A stretch of 64,000 nt of DNA from Pseudanabaena sp. Chao 1811. GTDB taxonomy: Bacteria; Cyanobacteriota; Cyanobacteriia; Pseudanabaenales; Pseudanabaenaceae. The DNA lies in contig NZ_CP101416.1 of NCBI RefSeq assembly GCF_027942295.1, forward strand, positions 4,140,501 through 4,204,500, given 5' to 3'. Shown here piece by piece: positions 16,501 through 27,200 of the stretch. How positions within the stretch are numbered: position 1 is the first letter of the stretch; each line of letters starts with the position of its first letter. The position numbers were made by a program, and so were the translations under genes. The notes beneath the pieces were generated by a model that saw nothing but the letters and a program-made list of their open reading frames with translations, was not told the DNA's origin and did not search any database.

Positions 16501-18822
16501 CTATACAACTTTGAACTGCGATACGCTAACTTGTAAATCTTGCGCAACTTGTAAAAGTTCCGAGAACGATCTCGCGACTTCCTCCGATTGTTTGGAGGTC
16601 TCTTCAGCAATTACGGCAATATCCTGCATCGTTTTACCCATGTGATCGGATGTTTTGGTCTGGGTATTTGCAGCGATCGCAATATCTCTAACAATGGTAT
16701 TAACCTGTTGGCTCACCGTGGCAATTTGAGTCAATTTTTCACGGGCGTTTTGTACCAGTTTTGTCCCTTCAACCACTTGCTCTGTACCAGTTTCCATCGC
16801 CGCAACTACTTCGTTAGTTTGAGCCTGAATCTCTTCTACTAACTGTTCGATTTCCGCCGTTGATGTTGCGGACTGTTCCGCAAGGTCACGGACTTCTTCG
16901 GCGACAACACTAAAACCTCGACCTTCTTCCCCTGCACGGGCTGCCTCAATCGCTGCATTGAGAGCAAGAAGGTTGGTTTGTGCTGCGAAGTTACTAATGA
17001 GGTTAACGATCCGTGAGATCTTTTGAGAGGTTTCTCCAAGGCGTTTAACTTTTTTCGCTGTTTCCGACACAGTTTCACGGATATCAGAAATACCCAAAAC
17101 TGTAAGGTTCATTGCTTCATCGCCTTCTTGGAGTACCACCGAGGCAACCTGCATTCCTTGCTCAGCTTGTTTGGCTTTGATTTCTACACCTCGGCTCGAT
17201 TCTGCCATTACGGTAATTTCTGCCAGCGCTGAGTTGATTGATTCTGCCTGTTTCATGGCTTCAGCAGATACCGATCGCACAGATATTTCATTACTTGTTG
17301 CCGTCTCACTCACTGCCTGCGAAACCCCTTGCACTTCTAATACAAGTTTCCGCAAGTTGCGAATAATGGCGTTATAGGAGTCAGCGATCGTCCCTACCTC
17401 ATCAGCGGTTACATTTGCCCGAATCGTCAAATCACCACGGCTGACAGGATCTACTTCCATCAATAGCTCTAAGGCTCGACGTTGCAAAAATTCTTTTTCT
17501 TGTCTTTGCTGTTCAGCGCGTTCATCTGCCTCAGCCCTTGCTTCTCTTCGGGCTTTTTCTAGTCTTCCTGCTTCCTGTTGTTGTGCTTCACTGAGGTACT
17601 TAAGTTGTTCCGCCATCCCGTTGATGTTCGCCGACAAAATGCCTAGCTCATCTTCGCTCTTAACTTCCAGTCGGCTATCGAGATCGCCCTGCCCAATTTT
17701 AGCTACCACATCAGCAGCATCCTGAATCGGCTTCACACTTCGATTTACTAACAAAGTGGCAAGAAATCCAACGATTAAGGCGGTAATACCAGTTCCTGCG
17801 GCAAAGGCGATTGTGAGGTCTCTATTAGACTTAAATGCCGAGTCAACATCATTCGTAATAATTAATCCCATATTGAGATTTGGCATATTACGATAGCTTG
17901 GTAATGGACTATAAGTAGCTAGTTCCGCCTGTCCGCCAAAAGCCTCTATCAATTCTTTAGTATTTGGCTTTTTACTATTGATATCTGAGGCTAGGTCTGG
18001 GAAATTTTCTTGAGCTTGACGACCGTGCTGCGATACCTCATTCGACAGTACAATTTTCCCCTTAGCGTCAATTAAATAATATTCGTCATCCTCTTTTAAA
18101 CTTCCTTCGATACTCTCACTCAGTTGATCAACAGGCACTTGCGATCGCATTACCCCAATCAGCTTGTCAGTGCTATTCTCTTTGACAGGTGCAGCCAGAA
18201 AAAAGCTGATAGTTTTATCAGTTGCTGACAGAATTGGCTGGCTGATAAATATACTACCCTTTATGGCAGCTTTGAAAAATTCACTATCTTTGATGTTAGT
18301 GTTTGGATCTTGTGTAGATGTAGAACGAATTGATGTAGTTCCGTTTAAATCAGCAAAGGCAATTAAGTTATATACTCCATAGGACTTGGCATAGTCATTT
18401 AACACTGCCTCACGTTCAGTTTGAGCAATCGATGCTTGGACTTTGCGATTCGTAATAATTGGATGGGATGCTAAGACTTGAATATCACCATAGCGCTCGT
18501 ACATAAAACGATTAACCTTGTCGGAGATGGCAATAGTCTTTTGCAATTGGGTATCACGAATTCTTTCATCAAGGGATCGGCTAGACAGATAGCCAGCCAC
18601 ACTACCGACTACCACCACAGGGATGGTACTAATTGCCACCGCCAGCAATGTTGCTTTAGCACGCAGCGATGGCGATCGCCACCCTCGTTTCTTGGGCTTA
18701 ATAGGCTCAATCAGCAGATCTGTTAACTCAGGTATCTCATCAAAGTTAGGTAGTTCCTGCCCTTGGAAAGCCTCTTTACTATTGGCATTGACTTGTTTGG
18801 GTTGGTTATCCTGTGTGAGCAT
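16501..18822 (-). CDS. Methyl-accepting chemotaxis protein with Cache-type sensor
   Basis: The 773-residue receptor is a paralog of the next gene in the operon. It has an N-terminal cytoplasmic tail rich in charged residues (about 1-50) and TM1 (about 53-75, [19 protein letters not shown]). The periplasmic Cache sensor (about 80-335) includes [12 protein letters not shown] and [19 protein letters not shown]2 (about 340-362, [20 protein letters not shown]) is followed by a HAMP domain with [16 protein letters not shown] and a second HAMP-like [20 protein letters not shown]. The conserved hairpin [20 protein letters not shown] and the tail [11 protein letters not shown] complete it. The Cache signature of an aspartate and a tyrosine next to a hydrophobic strand suggests an amino-acid- or nucleoside-type ligand, but the ligand cannot be read off. 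Confidence 0.92.
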   Translation of the reverse strand: MLTQDNQPKQVNANSKEAFQGQELPNFDEIPELTDLLIEPIKPKKRGWRSPSLRAKATLLAVAISTIPVVVVGSVAGYLSSRSLDERIRDTQLQKTIAISDKVNRFMYERYGDIQVLASHPIITNRKVQASIAQTEREAVLNDYAKSYGVYNLIAFADLNGTTSIRSTSTQDPNTNIKDSEFFKAAIKGSIFISQPILSATDKTISFFLAAPVKENSTDKLIGVMRSQVPVDQLSESIEGSLKEDDEYYLIDAKGKIVLSNEVSQHGRQAQENFPDLASDINSKKPNTKELIEAFGGQAELATYSPLPSYRNMPNLNMGLIITNDVDSAFKSNRDLTIAFAAGTGITALIVGFLATLLVNRSVKPIQDAADVVAKIGQGDLDSRLEVKSEDELGILSANINGMAEQLKYLSEAQQQEAGRLEKARREARAEADERAEQQRQEKEFLQRRALELLMEVDPVSRGDLTIRANVTADEVGTIADSYNAIIRNLRKLVLEVQGVSQAVSETATSNEISVRSVSAEAMKQAESINSALAEITVMAESSRGVEIKAKQAEQGMQVASVVLQEGDEAMNLTVLGISDIRETVSETAKKVKRLGETSQKISRIVNLISNFAAQTNLLALNAAIEAARAGEEGRGFSVVAEEVRDLAEQSATSTAEIEQLVEEIQAQTNEVVAAMETGTEQVVEGTKLVQNAREKLTQIATVSQQVNTIVRDIAIAANTQTKTSDHMGKTMQDIAVIAEETSKQSEEVARSFSELLQVAQDLQVSVSQFKVV

Positions 18823-18951
18823 AGTTTTTATTCCTGAAATATTAAAGATCTAAAAAATTTGTAGCGTTGAAGAACCTGATTGCATCCCCGTTAAGCACCA
18901 AAAACATTTCTTTAAGCATGTATTGGTAACAGCCAAATACTGAAAAGTGGT

Positions 18952-20184
18952 CTACTTACCCGTACTCTCAATACCCTGCACCAACTTAGTAAAGTACCAT
19001 ATCTGCTGTGGGGTCGCAATTTCACCTGCCTTCAGAAAAGGACTTCCATCTTGATAGTTAATTGCTCCTTTATAAAGATTAATACTGCGATCGCCTAGCC
19101 CCTTAATAAACTCCGTTAGGAACTTATCATTCTCAGGAGTCAAAGCCTTACCCTTCTCAAATCCTACCGATGAAGTGTCAATGTTATTTAAGTCCTGCCA
19201 ATCGGGCTTAGATAAAACAAATTCACCAGTAAATTTTCCTTCCCTCGCTTTGACAATCTGATCTAGATAGGCAGGTCCCCAATTGTAATAGGGAACACCA
19301 ATACAGATATCTGGAGCAAGGTTACAACCAGTTCTGATATCGTAATGGAGAAATTTGACTTTTTTGCCAGCTTCAACAGCCTTTTTGCTCTGTACTGACA
19401 CTTCTGGAGTATCGATTCCACTCAGTACGACATCAAATCCATTGTTGTAAAAGTCATCAGTGACCTTGCTGGGATCAAGGGTTTTACCGGGAATGTTGAA
19501 CCAAAATCCAATCCATGCGACTTTAAATTTTAGATCGCTCGGATTTTTCTTACGATAGTTCTGCCAACAATATTTAGCACCCAAATAACTAGCTGAAACT
19601 AATCTGCGAGTTTCATCATTACTTAGAGGTCCTACATAGCCGATTTTACCTGTCTCCGAGCTAAGGGCTGCCGAACAACCTGCAATCATTGTGCCGTACT
19701 CAACCTGCGGCATGATGTTACCAAGGTTAGGTTGGTTTTTAAAGTTCTTGCCCTCTTTCCAAGCATAATCACCACTAGCATGAATAACTGATACATTAGG
19801 ATGCTTTTTAGCTGTTTCTAGAGCCTCCTCTTTAAAATCATCGGAATTGAAAATGACCAGCTTAGCCCCCTTAGCAATTAGGTCATCAGCCACCTTCGAT
19901 GCTTTAACATTTGGGCGATCGCCAGGGTTGACGAGATCCACATACTGAAACTGAATATTTGATTGCTTTTCCATTACGTATTTTGTTGCCTCGTAATGGG
20001 CTTGGTTCCAGCCAGAATCATTTTTAGGTCCGACTAAAATCATTGCAACCTGAAATTTTTTTTCATCTGAGATAGAAGTTGTAGAATTGCTATTGCAAGC
20101 TCCAGCTAGAATTCCCACTAGTGCGGCTGCCCATAAGCGTTTAAAAAAAACTATAGATAAAAACTTATTAGAATTTGGTTTCAT
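18952..20184 (-). CDS. BMP-family substrate-binding lipoprotein
   Basis: The 410-residue protein has an N-terminal hydrophobic signal ending in a lipobox-like AGAC (Cys about 30), so it should be anchored outside the inner membrane. The body matches the Bmp/Med/PnrA family of periplasmic binding proteins: FQVAMILVGPKNDSGWNQAH, then LIAKGAKLVIFNSDDF, IMPQVEYGTMIAGCSAAL and KIGYVGPLSNDETRRL. Members usually bind nucleosides or purines for an ABC transporter. Here no ATPase or permease gene is adjacent. The gene sits between cheW and two receptor genes on the same strand, 129 nt before the first receptor. That suggests it presents a ligand to the receptors, which is an inference. Confidence 0.85.
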   Translation of the reverse strand: MKPNSNKFLSIVFFKRLWAAALVGILAGACNSNSTTSISDEKKFQVAMILVGPKNDSGWNQAHYEATKYVMEKQSNIQFQYVDLVNPGDRPNVKASKVADDLIAKGAKLVIFNSDDFKEEALETAKKHPNVSVIHASGDYAWKEGKNFKNQPNLGNIMPQVEYGTMIAGCSAALSSETGKIGYVGPLSNDETRRLVSASYLGAKYCWQNYRKKNPSDLKFKVAWIGFWFNIPGKTLDPSKVTDDFYNNGFDVVLSGIDTPEVSVQSKKAVEAGKKVKFLHYDIRTGCNLAPDICIGVPYYNWGPAYLDQIVKAREGKFTGEFVLSKPDWQDLNNIDTSSVGFEKGKALTPENDKFLTEFIKGLGDRSINLYKGAINYQDGSPFLKAGEIATPQQIWYFTKLVQGIESTGK

Positions 20185-20556
20185 GGCAAGTTCATTCAGT
20201 TGTGTTTAGATTATATTTAGATGTTTGATGCTTTTTGATGTTGCACTTAAAGGCATCTCTAAAAATTTAAATTCAGGATCAAAGGACAAAGGGAAATTAG
20301 TACTTTTATCTTAATTTTTCAAGTAAAAAAGAATTAGTAGAAACATCTTTAAAACAGACTGACAAAGTAAATCGCCATAGGTAAAAGATATATAAATCCT
20401 AAATTAATTGTGTTTTTTTGGGTTTAGGAAAGTCTTGTGCAAATAGTAAGCTTTTTAGCAAATTAATTAAGATTACCGTCTTAAGAGATCCTATAGCTGC
20501 AATTTGATTAGTTGTAATACAAACCTAAACATAGTATGTAACCTTATTTGCAATTT
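20185..20556. other. Gene-free gap inside the chemotaxis cluster
   Basis: These 372 bases are AT-rich and hold no reading frame or recognisable RNA. They follow the cheW gene and precede the lipoprotein gene, so a separate promoter for the lipoprotein-receptor-cheA unit is likely here. Confidence 0.5.
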
Positions 20557-21090
20557 CTAGGCTGATGAGGTTTGGGCGATTTGTGCGATCGCATCTCCAT
20601 CAAGCACCAAAAATGTTTCGTTACTCCCATTTAGCCAATATCCTCGACAGGCTTTCATCATGGCTGGATTTGTAAATGAGAAGCCTGAAGTCTGAATTGT
20701 TGCAGTATCACACCTAATCATTTGCCCCACTTGCGACACTGCAAAGCCTAGTACGCAATCTTGACTACGCACAAAGATAATATGGCACTTGTCTTGAAAT
20801 TTCCCCTGTTCATATTCCTGTGCATAGAGGGGCTTATACCCCAACATACTTGCAAGATCGACTACCCAAATTACGTCACCTCGCCAGTTATAAACCCCCA
20901 TAACACTCGTCGAAATAACTGCGATCGCCGTTAACTGTGACAAATTAACCTTAACAATTTCTAGCAATTGCTGAGTTGGCAATAGGGCTTGCTGCTCAGG
21001 GGCTAAAGCAAAAGTCAAAAACTGATCCAATGATTGATTTTTGCTTTTTCTGGACAAATTTTGCTGACTGCCAATGATTTGATTTGCCAC
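20557..21090 (-). CDS. CheW-domain protein (PilI/PixI-like)
   Basis: The 177 residues form one CheW domain: LTFALAPEQQALLPTQQLLE, then VMGVYNWRGDVIWVVDLASM and VLGFAVSQVGQMIRCD. The N-terminal 25 residues are polar and variable. In cyanobacterial pil/pix/tax loci the order is PATAN regulator, CheY, CheW, receptor, CheA, and this gene holds the third place, 13 nt after the cheY stop. It should couple the receptors to CheA. Confidence 0.88.
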   Translation of the reverse strand: MANQIIGSQQNLSRKSKNQSLDQFLTFALAPEQQALLPTQQLLEIVKVNLSQLTAIAVISTSVMGVYNWRGDVIWVVDLASMLGYKPLYAQEYEQGKFQDKCHIIFVRSQDCVLGFAVSQVGQMIRCDTATIQTSGFSFTNPAMMKACRGYWLNGSNETFLVLDGDAIAQIAQTSSA

Positions 21091-21103
21091 GGCGATCGCC
21101 CTC

Positions 21104-21469
21104 CTAATCCTTAACTAATAGTCTGATGGTACGAACTAGTTCAGCCGCATCAATTGGTTTTGTGAGATAAGCGGAAGCCCCTTGTTTCATTCCCCAGAAC
21201 TTATCCATCTCACCACTCTTAGTCGAACAAAGCACGATGGGAATGTCTTTAGTCTCAGGCTTTTCCTTTAAATCACGACAGAGTTCAAATCCACTCTCAT
21301 TCGGTAAAACCACATCTAAGACGATGGCACTAGGCTTTTGCTGGCTAATTTTAGTTCTCGCATCATCGCCACTAGTGGCTAAAATCGTCGTGAAGCCAGC
21401 ATTTCTAAGACTACCTGTGATAATTTCAGCTTGGGTCATGGTATCTTCAACCACTAAAATCGTACTCAT
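21104..21469 (-). CDS. CheY-like response regulator (PilH/PixH-like)
   Basis: The 121-residue single receiver has the acidic pair ED near the N-terminus (ILVVEDTMTQAE), the phospho-acceptor in IVLDVVLPNESG, a conserved Thr/Ser region (IVLCSTKSGEMDKFW) and the lysine in AYLTKPIDAAEL. The pattern WGMKQGASAYLTKP is typical of the PixH/PilH/TaxY group. It is second in the operon, 44 nt after the PATAN regulator and 13 nt before cheW. Confidence 0.9.
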   Translation of the reverse strand: MSTILVVEDTMTQAEIITGSLRNAGFTTILATSGDDARTKISQQKPSAIVLDVVLPNESGFELCRDLKEKPETKDIPIVLCSTKSGEMDKFWGMKQGASAYLTKPIDAAELVRTIRLLVKD

Positions 21470-21513
21470 ATCTCGATTGTTTCCTAAATTTATTTGATAC
21501 TTAGGGATTATCC

Positions 21514-22728
21514 CTATAGAGTTTCCGCTGTTTGCAAAAACTTGCGAAGTATTTGCAAGACTTTGCTAGGATCTGGCGGTTTACTCAAAAAGTCTGATGA
21601 TCCTGCCATTTTGGCACGCACCCGATCAATTACACCATCACGACCTGTCAAAATCACAATTGGAATTTCTTGAAATGTTGTGGTTTTTCGCAAAAACGTA
21701 CATAGTTCATAGCCATTCGTATTGGGCATGATTAAATCGAGAAAAATTAAATCGGGCTTGCGCTGTAATAAAGTACTAACACTCTGTAGAGGGTCAGTAA
21801 TACCCAAGACTTCATAGCCCAATGGTTCCAGAATCCGCCGCATCTCTATTTCCATTTGAGGACTATCATCAATGCAGGCAATTAAACCTCGGCGTGGTAC
21901 TTCGCGAGACTTGCTCGTATGCTTCCAGCTAGGAGAAGACCAATCAGGAATTTCTCGGAAAGCAACAATGCCATCAATCACCAACGGTAAAAGCGATCGC
22001 ATGACGGCAATCATTGAGCAATGCATGATAATTGACAAATCCCAGAGGGTATTTGTCCCATTTAAAATCTTTTTGAGACTGTTATAGGTTTTGCTAGAAA
22101 TTGCATCGGCATCTAGCATCACTTGCAACTGCTCAGGATTAGCGATATAAGGTGCTATATCAAAGGAGAAGCCCTGAATCATATTCTGCACATGGGATAG
22201 ACCTGCTTTGTGCCATTTATCCTGTGCTGCCACAATATTTTCTAAGGTCTGTACCGTTGAGAGCGCAACGATTGGCTTAAAAGAAAGAGCTTCTAAGGGA
22301 TTCCATGATGATTTTGGTTGCTTCTGCTCACTCAGGCTATAGAAAACCTCATGAATACTTGTCTGGATAATCGCACGAGCCTGTTCAGTTGTAAGTTGAT
22401 GTTCTTGAATTGCTTGTTCAATTAATCTTAGCTCCCAAGCTTCAGACTCAGGGTTAACCTGTTTTAACAACTCTTGAATGTTGATGTTGTGAGCATGTTG
22501 ACGGATTGCCCTTGCTAGTCTACGCACACGATGCTTACCACCTGTTGCATATACCAATCTTCCTAAGTAAAAATATATGTTCCAACTAGGCTCTGATGCG
22601 TCCTCATCAGTTACTATCAATTCGCCAGTAGCCTGTTGAAACACTACATGTATCTGTTTCAAATCTTGAATAAACTTCGGAGTTGACTGTGTTGGTGTAT
22701 CCACTGGAGAAAGTTTAGTAAGTAGCAT
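21514..22728 (-). CDS. PatA-type response regulator (PATAN/DUF4388 + REC)
   Basis: The 404-residue protein has an N-terminal PATAN region (about 20-110, including the motif for a low-complexity signalling domain FYLGRLVYATGGKHRVRRL), a middle helical region (about 120-270) and a C-terminal receiver (about 283-400). The receiver has ACIDDSPQMEIEM, the acceptor in IFLDLIMPNTNG and FLSKPPDPSK. Proteins of this build (PixG, PilG, TaxP1, PatA) are the first gene of cyanobacterial chemotaxis-like operons and steer type IV pili motility or, for PatA, heterocyst placement. It is the first gene here, with its promoter in the long gap upstream. Confidence 0.88.
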   Translation of the reverse strand: MLLTKLSPVDTPTQSTPKFIQDLKQIHVVFQQATGELIVTDEDASEPSWNIYFYLGRLVYATGGKHRVRRLARAIRQHAHNINIQELLKQVNPESEAWELRLIEQAIQEHQLTTEQARAIIQTSIHEVFYSLSEQKQPKSSWNPLEALSFKPIVALSTVQTLENIVAAQDKWHKAGLSHVQNMIQGFSFDIAPYIANPEQLQVMLDADAISSKTYNSLKKILNGTNTLWDLSIIMHCSMIAVMRSLLPLVIDGIVAFREIPDWSSPSWKHTSKSREVPRRGLIACIDDSPQMEIEMRRILEPLGYEVLGITDPLQSVSTLLQRKPDLIFLDLIMPNTNGYELCTFLRKTTTFQEIPIVILTGRDGVIDRVRAKMAGSSDFLSKPPDPSKVLQILRKFLQTAETL

Positions 22729-23708
22729 TTACAAGAAATATTTGAAATGAGAGAATCGCAATAATTAAGGATCACTTGCTAACATGAATATTTCCTCAAA
22801 GTGTCTGTTAAATGACTCTAAAATATAACTACAGGATGTCTTTTGGGCTGAGCGAGTATCTTGCGATTTGATTTTTTGATTTGATTTTTGATATATTACT
22901 ATACTATATTCCAACGATTTTAAGCTCTTATCTTAAATAATCTTTGAAGATCACTGAAAATCGTTTAAGATCCTCCAAATCCAGCTAATACTCTACCCAT
23001 ACGGATATGGAAAAGTCCTAAACCAGAATATAGTCTTCGTTTTTATAATTTCATAAAAACACTTATTTTTTGATTGTCTCTCTTAGTAGTTGAAGTATAG
23101 CTTTAGCCAATTTGATCAAATAATCATTATGATTCATTATAGTATAATTCCAATGATTATCTGTGTAAATCCTTGAAATATTATGAGATTTATTTGTAAT
23201 CTTAAGATATTAAATAAAATCACTTTTGGATTGACCAATAAATATTCTGCTAATAATTTCCAAGTGATTAATAGCCTAATTCCAAAAAAATCACATGTTG
23301 TTTATACAATAGTATGCTCACAGTAATTACAGAAATAAACAATTCCCAAGATATATAAAGGATGACATTCTTAGATATACAAGTTGTATATTCTTGAAAA
23401 TGTTAATAGATAGATTATTTATTGTTTTGGGGATTTTAAAAGATACTTAATTTACATATCGATTCCTAGTCAAATTTAATTTGCAATTAGAAGTTAGTTT
23501 ATAACCTATTGCTATATATTCATAAAAATAAAAGATATTTTTGTAAATGTATTTGATCTCTATAATATCGCTATAAATTTTTGCTGATAAATTTCATTGG
23601 CACAAAGCCATAAATTTTGGGTAGCAGTCCCGCAACATATGTTGCCCTAATTTTCTAGATTTACTATCAGCAATTTCCACTATATAGCGTGTATCAATCT
23701 AATGAAGT

Positions 23709-23738
23709 AGAGGGTTGTGTCCGAGGACACAACCCTCT
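23709..23738. repeat. Palindrome, 14-bp arms
   Basis: Arms 23709-23722 and 23725-23738 are perfect complements separated by only GA. It lies in the long gene-free stretch, with no gene ending here, so it is more likely a dispersed palindrome than a terminator. Confidence 0.7.
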
Positions 23739-23820
23739 GTACCTCGCTTGAAAAGCGCTATAAGCAAAGCAACTAAATCTAAATTCTTAAAAAGTAAGTA
23801 GCTGGATGCAATTAAACATA

Positions 23821-23871
23821 AAGCCCAAAATCTGTAGCGCACGCTGCGCGTGCGCTACAGATTTTGGGCTT
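23821..23871. repeat. Perfect 24-bp stem hairpin, TGC loop
   Basis: Arms 23821-23844 and 23848-23871 pair perfectly. Its central 29 bases (23832-23860) match those of the hairpin at 51823-51851 except for one base pair, G-C here and T-A there, so the pairing is conserved. Confidence 0.85.
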
Positions 23872-24214
23872 GGGTTTGCTACTTAACACAAAATATTGAG
23901 ATAGATATTTTCATTTATAGATTAGTGACGATCATCGAATTATGACAATTTATACTGAAGTATTTTTGATTGTTTTTTATAAAGTTAATAATTTTATGCA
24001 ATTAATCTATTTTTTTTAGGATAATTCCGATCTAAAAAATAAAGGTTAACTACCAAACAATGTCTCTTATTTCTAAATTTGAGAGTTTATCTAAGTTGTA
24101 CTCCATACATTAGGATCTACAGATCGCAACATTGTCTAAAAAATCAGAAAATTAAAGTAAGATTTATTTGGGGATGTTTTGCTATATATTTTGTAAAATT
24201 TTAGAGCCGAGCCT

Positions 24215-27200
24215 ATGTCTGCAAAAAATAGAGAAGTATCTATCGAACAGGCTATTGTGCGCGAGCCATTAACGATCGCTGCAAATGCAACAGTTGCCGA
24301 GGCGATCGCTTTAATGAGTTCAAGTGCTAAAACTTGCAACTTATTTTGTGGTATTGACTCAGAGCCAAGCTTACAGCTAGCCCATGCTCAAAATAGCTGC
24401 ATTTTAGTGACAGAGGCAAATAAACTTGTTGGCATCTTGACGGAAAGGGACTTAATCAAGCTCTGTGGTCAGATTGCCAATGTTGAGCCAAATCAAAATG
24501 CGGAGGGGGTGGGGCAGAATCTCTCAGAAACAGCGATCGCTGAAGTGATGAGCTTTCCCGTTTATGCACTTTTAGAATGGGAATTCACCGATATATTTGT
24601 AGCCATTAATCGCTTTCAGCGCTATAACATTCGGCATTTACCGTTGGTTAATGATCGTGGCGAACTTGTGGGACTAGTTACCCATGAAAGTTTGCGCCAA
24701 TTATTGCGACCCATTGATATGCTGCGGTTGCTGGTAGTTAATGAGGTAATGGTTACGGATGTTGTTTGTGCCCAGCCAACAGATTCGGTTGCCCGCATCG
24801 CTAATTTAATGTCAGAACATCAAGTCAGTTCTGTAGTCATTGTCGAACAGAAAAATTGTAATTTATTCCCTTTAGGAATTGTTACTGAAAGCGATATTGT
24901 TCAATACTTGGCGCTAGAGCTAAATCTATCGCAAACCGAAGCACAAATGGTGATGAGTTTTCCTGCTATTGCCGTACAACCCAAAGAAACCCTTTGGACG
25001 GTAAGAGAACTCATGCAGGAACGTATGATTAACCATATTCTGGTTACCAATGCCGATGGACAGATGGTAGGAATTATTACCCAAAGTTCTATCCTCAAAA
25101 CACTACAACCAATGGAGGTTTATAAATTAGCTACAGCTTTAGAAACGAAAATATTACGTCTCGAACAAGAAAATCAGGAATTACGGAAAAGTCAGAATAA
25201 ATTACCAGATAAATTGCCAGAGATTAAGACTCCCGACAGTCCAGACAATAGGCAGTCAGAAACTTCAGAGACAAACTTGGATAGCCATGACATGTTTCGT
25301 CAGTTTGCCGAGAATAGTCATGGGGTTATTGTGATCCGCGAAGTATCGGGTAAGTTGCTGTATGTCAGCCCTGCATACGAGGCTATATGGGGCAAATCCT
25401 GTGAGAGTCTCTATCAAGATCCGAACTCTTGGATGGATATCATTCATCCTGAAGATATTGATCGCGTTATACAGGCCTATACAGTTGCAGCGAATTCTGG
25501 TTACTTTAGCGAAGAGTATCGAATTATTCGTCCTGATGGAGAGACCCGATGGCTTTGGAGTCGATGTTTTCCTATCAAAAATATTGATGGAGAAAACTAT
25601 CGAATGGCGGCAATTGTTGAAGATATTAGCGATCGCAAACAAGCTGAACTTGCTTTGAGAGAAAGTGAAAGTAAGCAAAAAGCCTTGATCAATGCTCTGC
25701 CAGATTTAATTTTGCGAATATCTAGCGATGGAACTTTTCTAGAGTTTATTGCAACTGATACTTTTGAGGTGTTAGGGGATGAAAGTTTAATTGGCAAAAG
25801 TATTTATAGTGATGATTTGCCATTGCGATTGACAGAAGCCCGAATGCAATATATTGCTGAGGCATTGCGAACAGGGAATATTCAAGTTTACGACCAAGAA
25901 ATTACGATTAATGGCAAACTTCACATTGAGGAAGTTCGGATTGCAGTTTGTGGAGAGAATGAAGTTTTAGTCATTGTTCGAGATATTAGTGAGCGCAAAA
26001 GTACGGAAATCGCTTTAAAGGAAAGTGAACAACGATTAAAATCGAGCGAATCTCTGTTAAGTGGGATGTTTGAACGCTCGGTTGTGGGCATGGCAATTAC
26101 TGATATGAATGGAAAGTTCGTGAGGACGAATCCCTTTTATCAAGAAATGGTTGGCTATTCGGACAGTGAATTGAAAGAGATGCGATTTACTGACAATATG
26201 CTGCCTGAAGATATAGAAGAGAACTTGCGATTGCGAAACCTTGTTTTGTCGGGGGAGAGTGAAGGCTACCAAATGGAAAAGCGACTCTTACATCGCGATG
26301 GTCACGTCATTTGGGTAAGAACCACAAGTTCGATTATTGTAGATGATACAGGCAGTCCACCCCTATTCATCGGCGTAATTGAAGATATTAGCGATCGCAA
26401 ACAAGCGGAAGAATCTCTACAAAGTCTCGTTGAAGGTGCTAAGACCCACACAGGGGAGAGATTTTTGCCTGCATTAGTAGAATATATTGCCAACGCTTTA
26501 GGGGTTCTCCATGTTTCGATTGGCAAACAACATAATGACTGTCTGGAGTTAATTGTCGTTTGGGCAGATGGGCAAATACAGGCTCCATCAATTATTCCTT
26601 TAAAACACTCTCCCTGTAACTTAACTATTTCTGAAGGGAAGTTTTTCTGTGCTACAAATTTACAACAAAAGTTTCCTGAATGCGAATTCATTAGAAGTTT
26701 GGAAGCAACTTCTTACTTTGGGATAGCAATTACGAATAGTAAAGGAGAAACTATCGGCAATCTATGTATTCTTGACGACAAGCCAATCAGAAATATCCAG
26801 CGTGCAAATGCAATGCTACAGGTTTTTGCCGCTAGGGTCAGTGCTGAACTCGAACGACAAGAAGCGATCGCCGAGCTTTATCAACTCAATCAGCAATTAG
26901 AATCAAGGGTTGAGCAGCGTACTCGTGAACTTAAATATGCTAATCAGCAACTAATTGTGGAAATGGCAGAACGCCAAAAATTAATTGCACTGGTGGAAAA
27001 TAGCACTGACTTTATTGCTTTAGCTGATAGTGACGGACGTATAAACTATGTCAATAGCGCAGGTCGTGAATTATTAGGGCTTCCATCGAATCACCAAACT
27101 CTGACACTCTTTGATCTCCACTTCCCTGAAGACCATCCAGAAGTAAAGCGAAATATCCTTGATGCAGTTGCACAGGACAGCACATGGGAAGGGGAGTTTC

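Larger units (their letters stand above)
22729..24214. other. 1.5-kb AT-rich intergenic region
   Basis: No gene of any size could be supported on either strand. The region should hold the divergent promoters of the chemotaxis operon and of the CBS-PAS kinase. It contains two strong palindromes (23709-23738 and 23821-23871) and three loose copies of an ATA-x-TTCCAA-like motif near 22903, 23148 and 23277. No HIP1 site is seen in it. I recognise no riboswitch or known RNA. Confidence 0.5.

Noticed and set aside
13789-18822. PixJ-like photoreceptor in the chemotaxis operon
   Set aside because: Both receptors have periplasmic Cache-type sensors and no GAF domain with a bilin cysteine.
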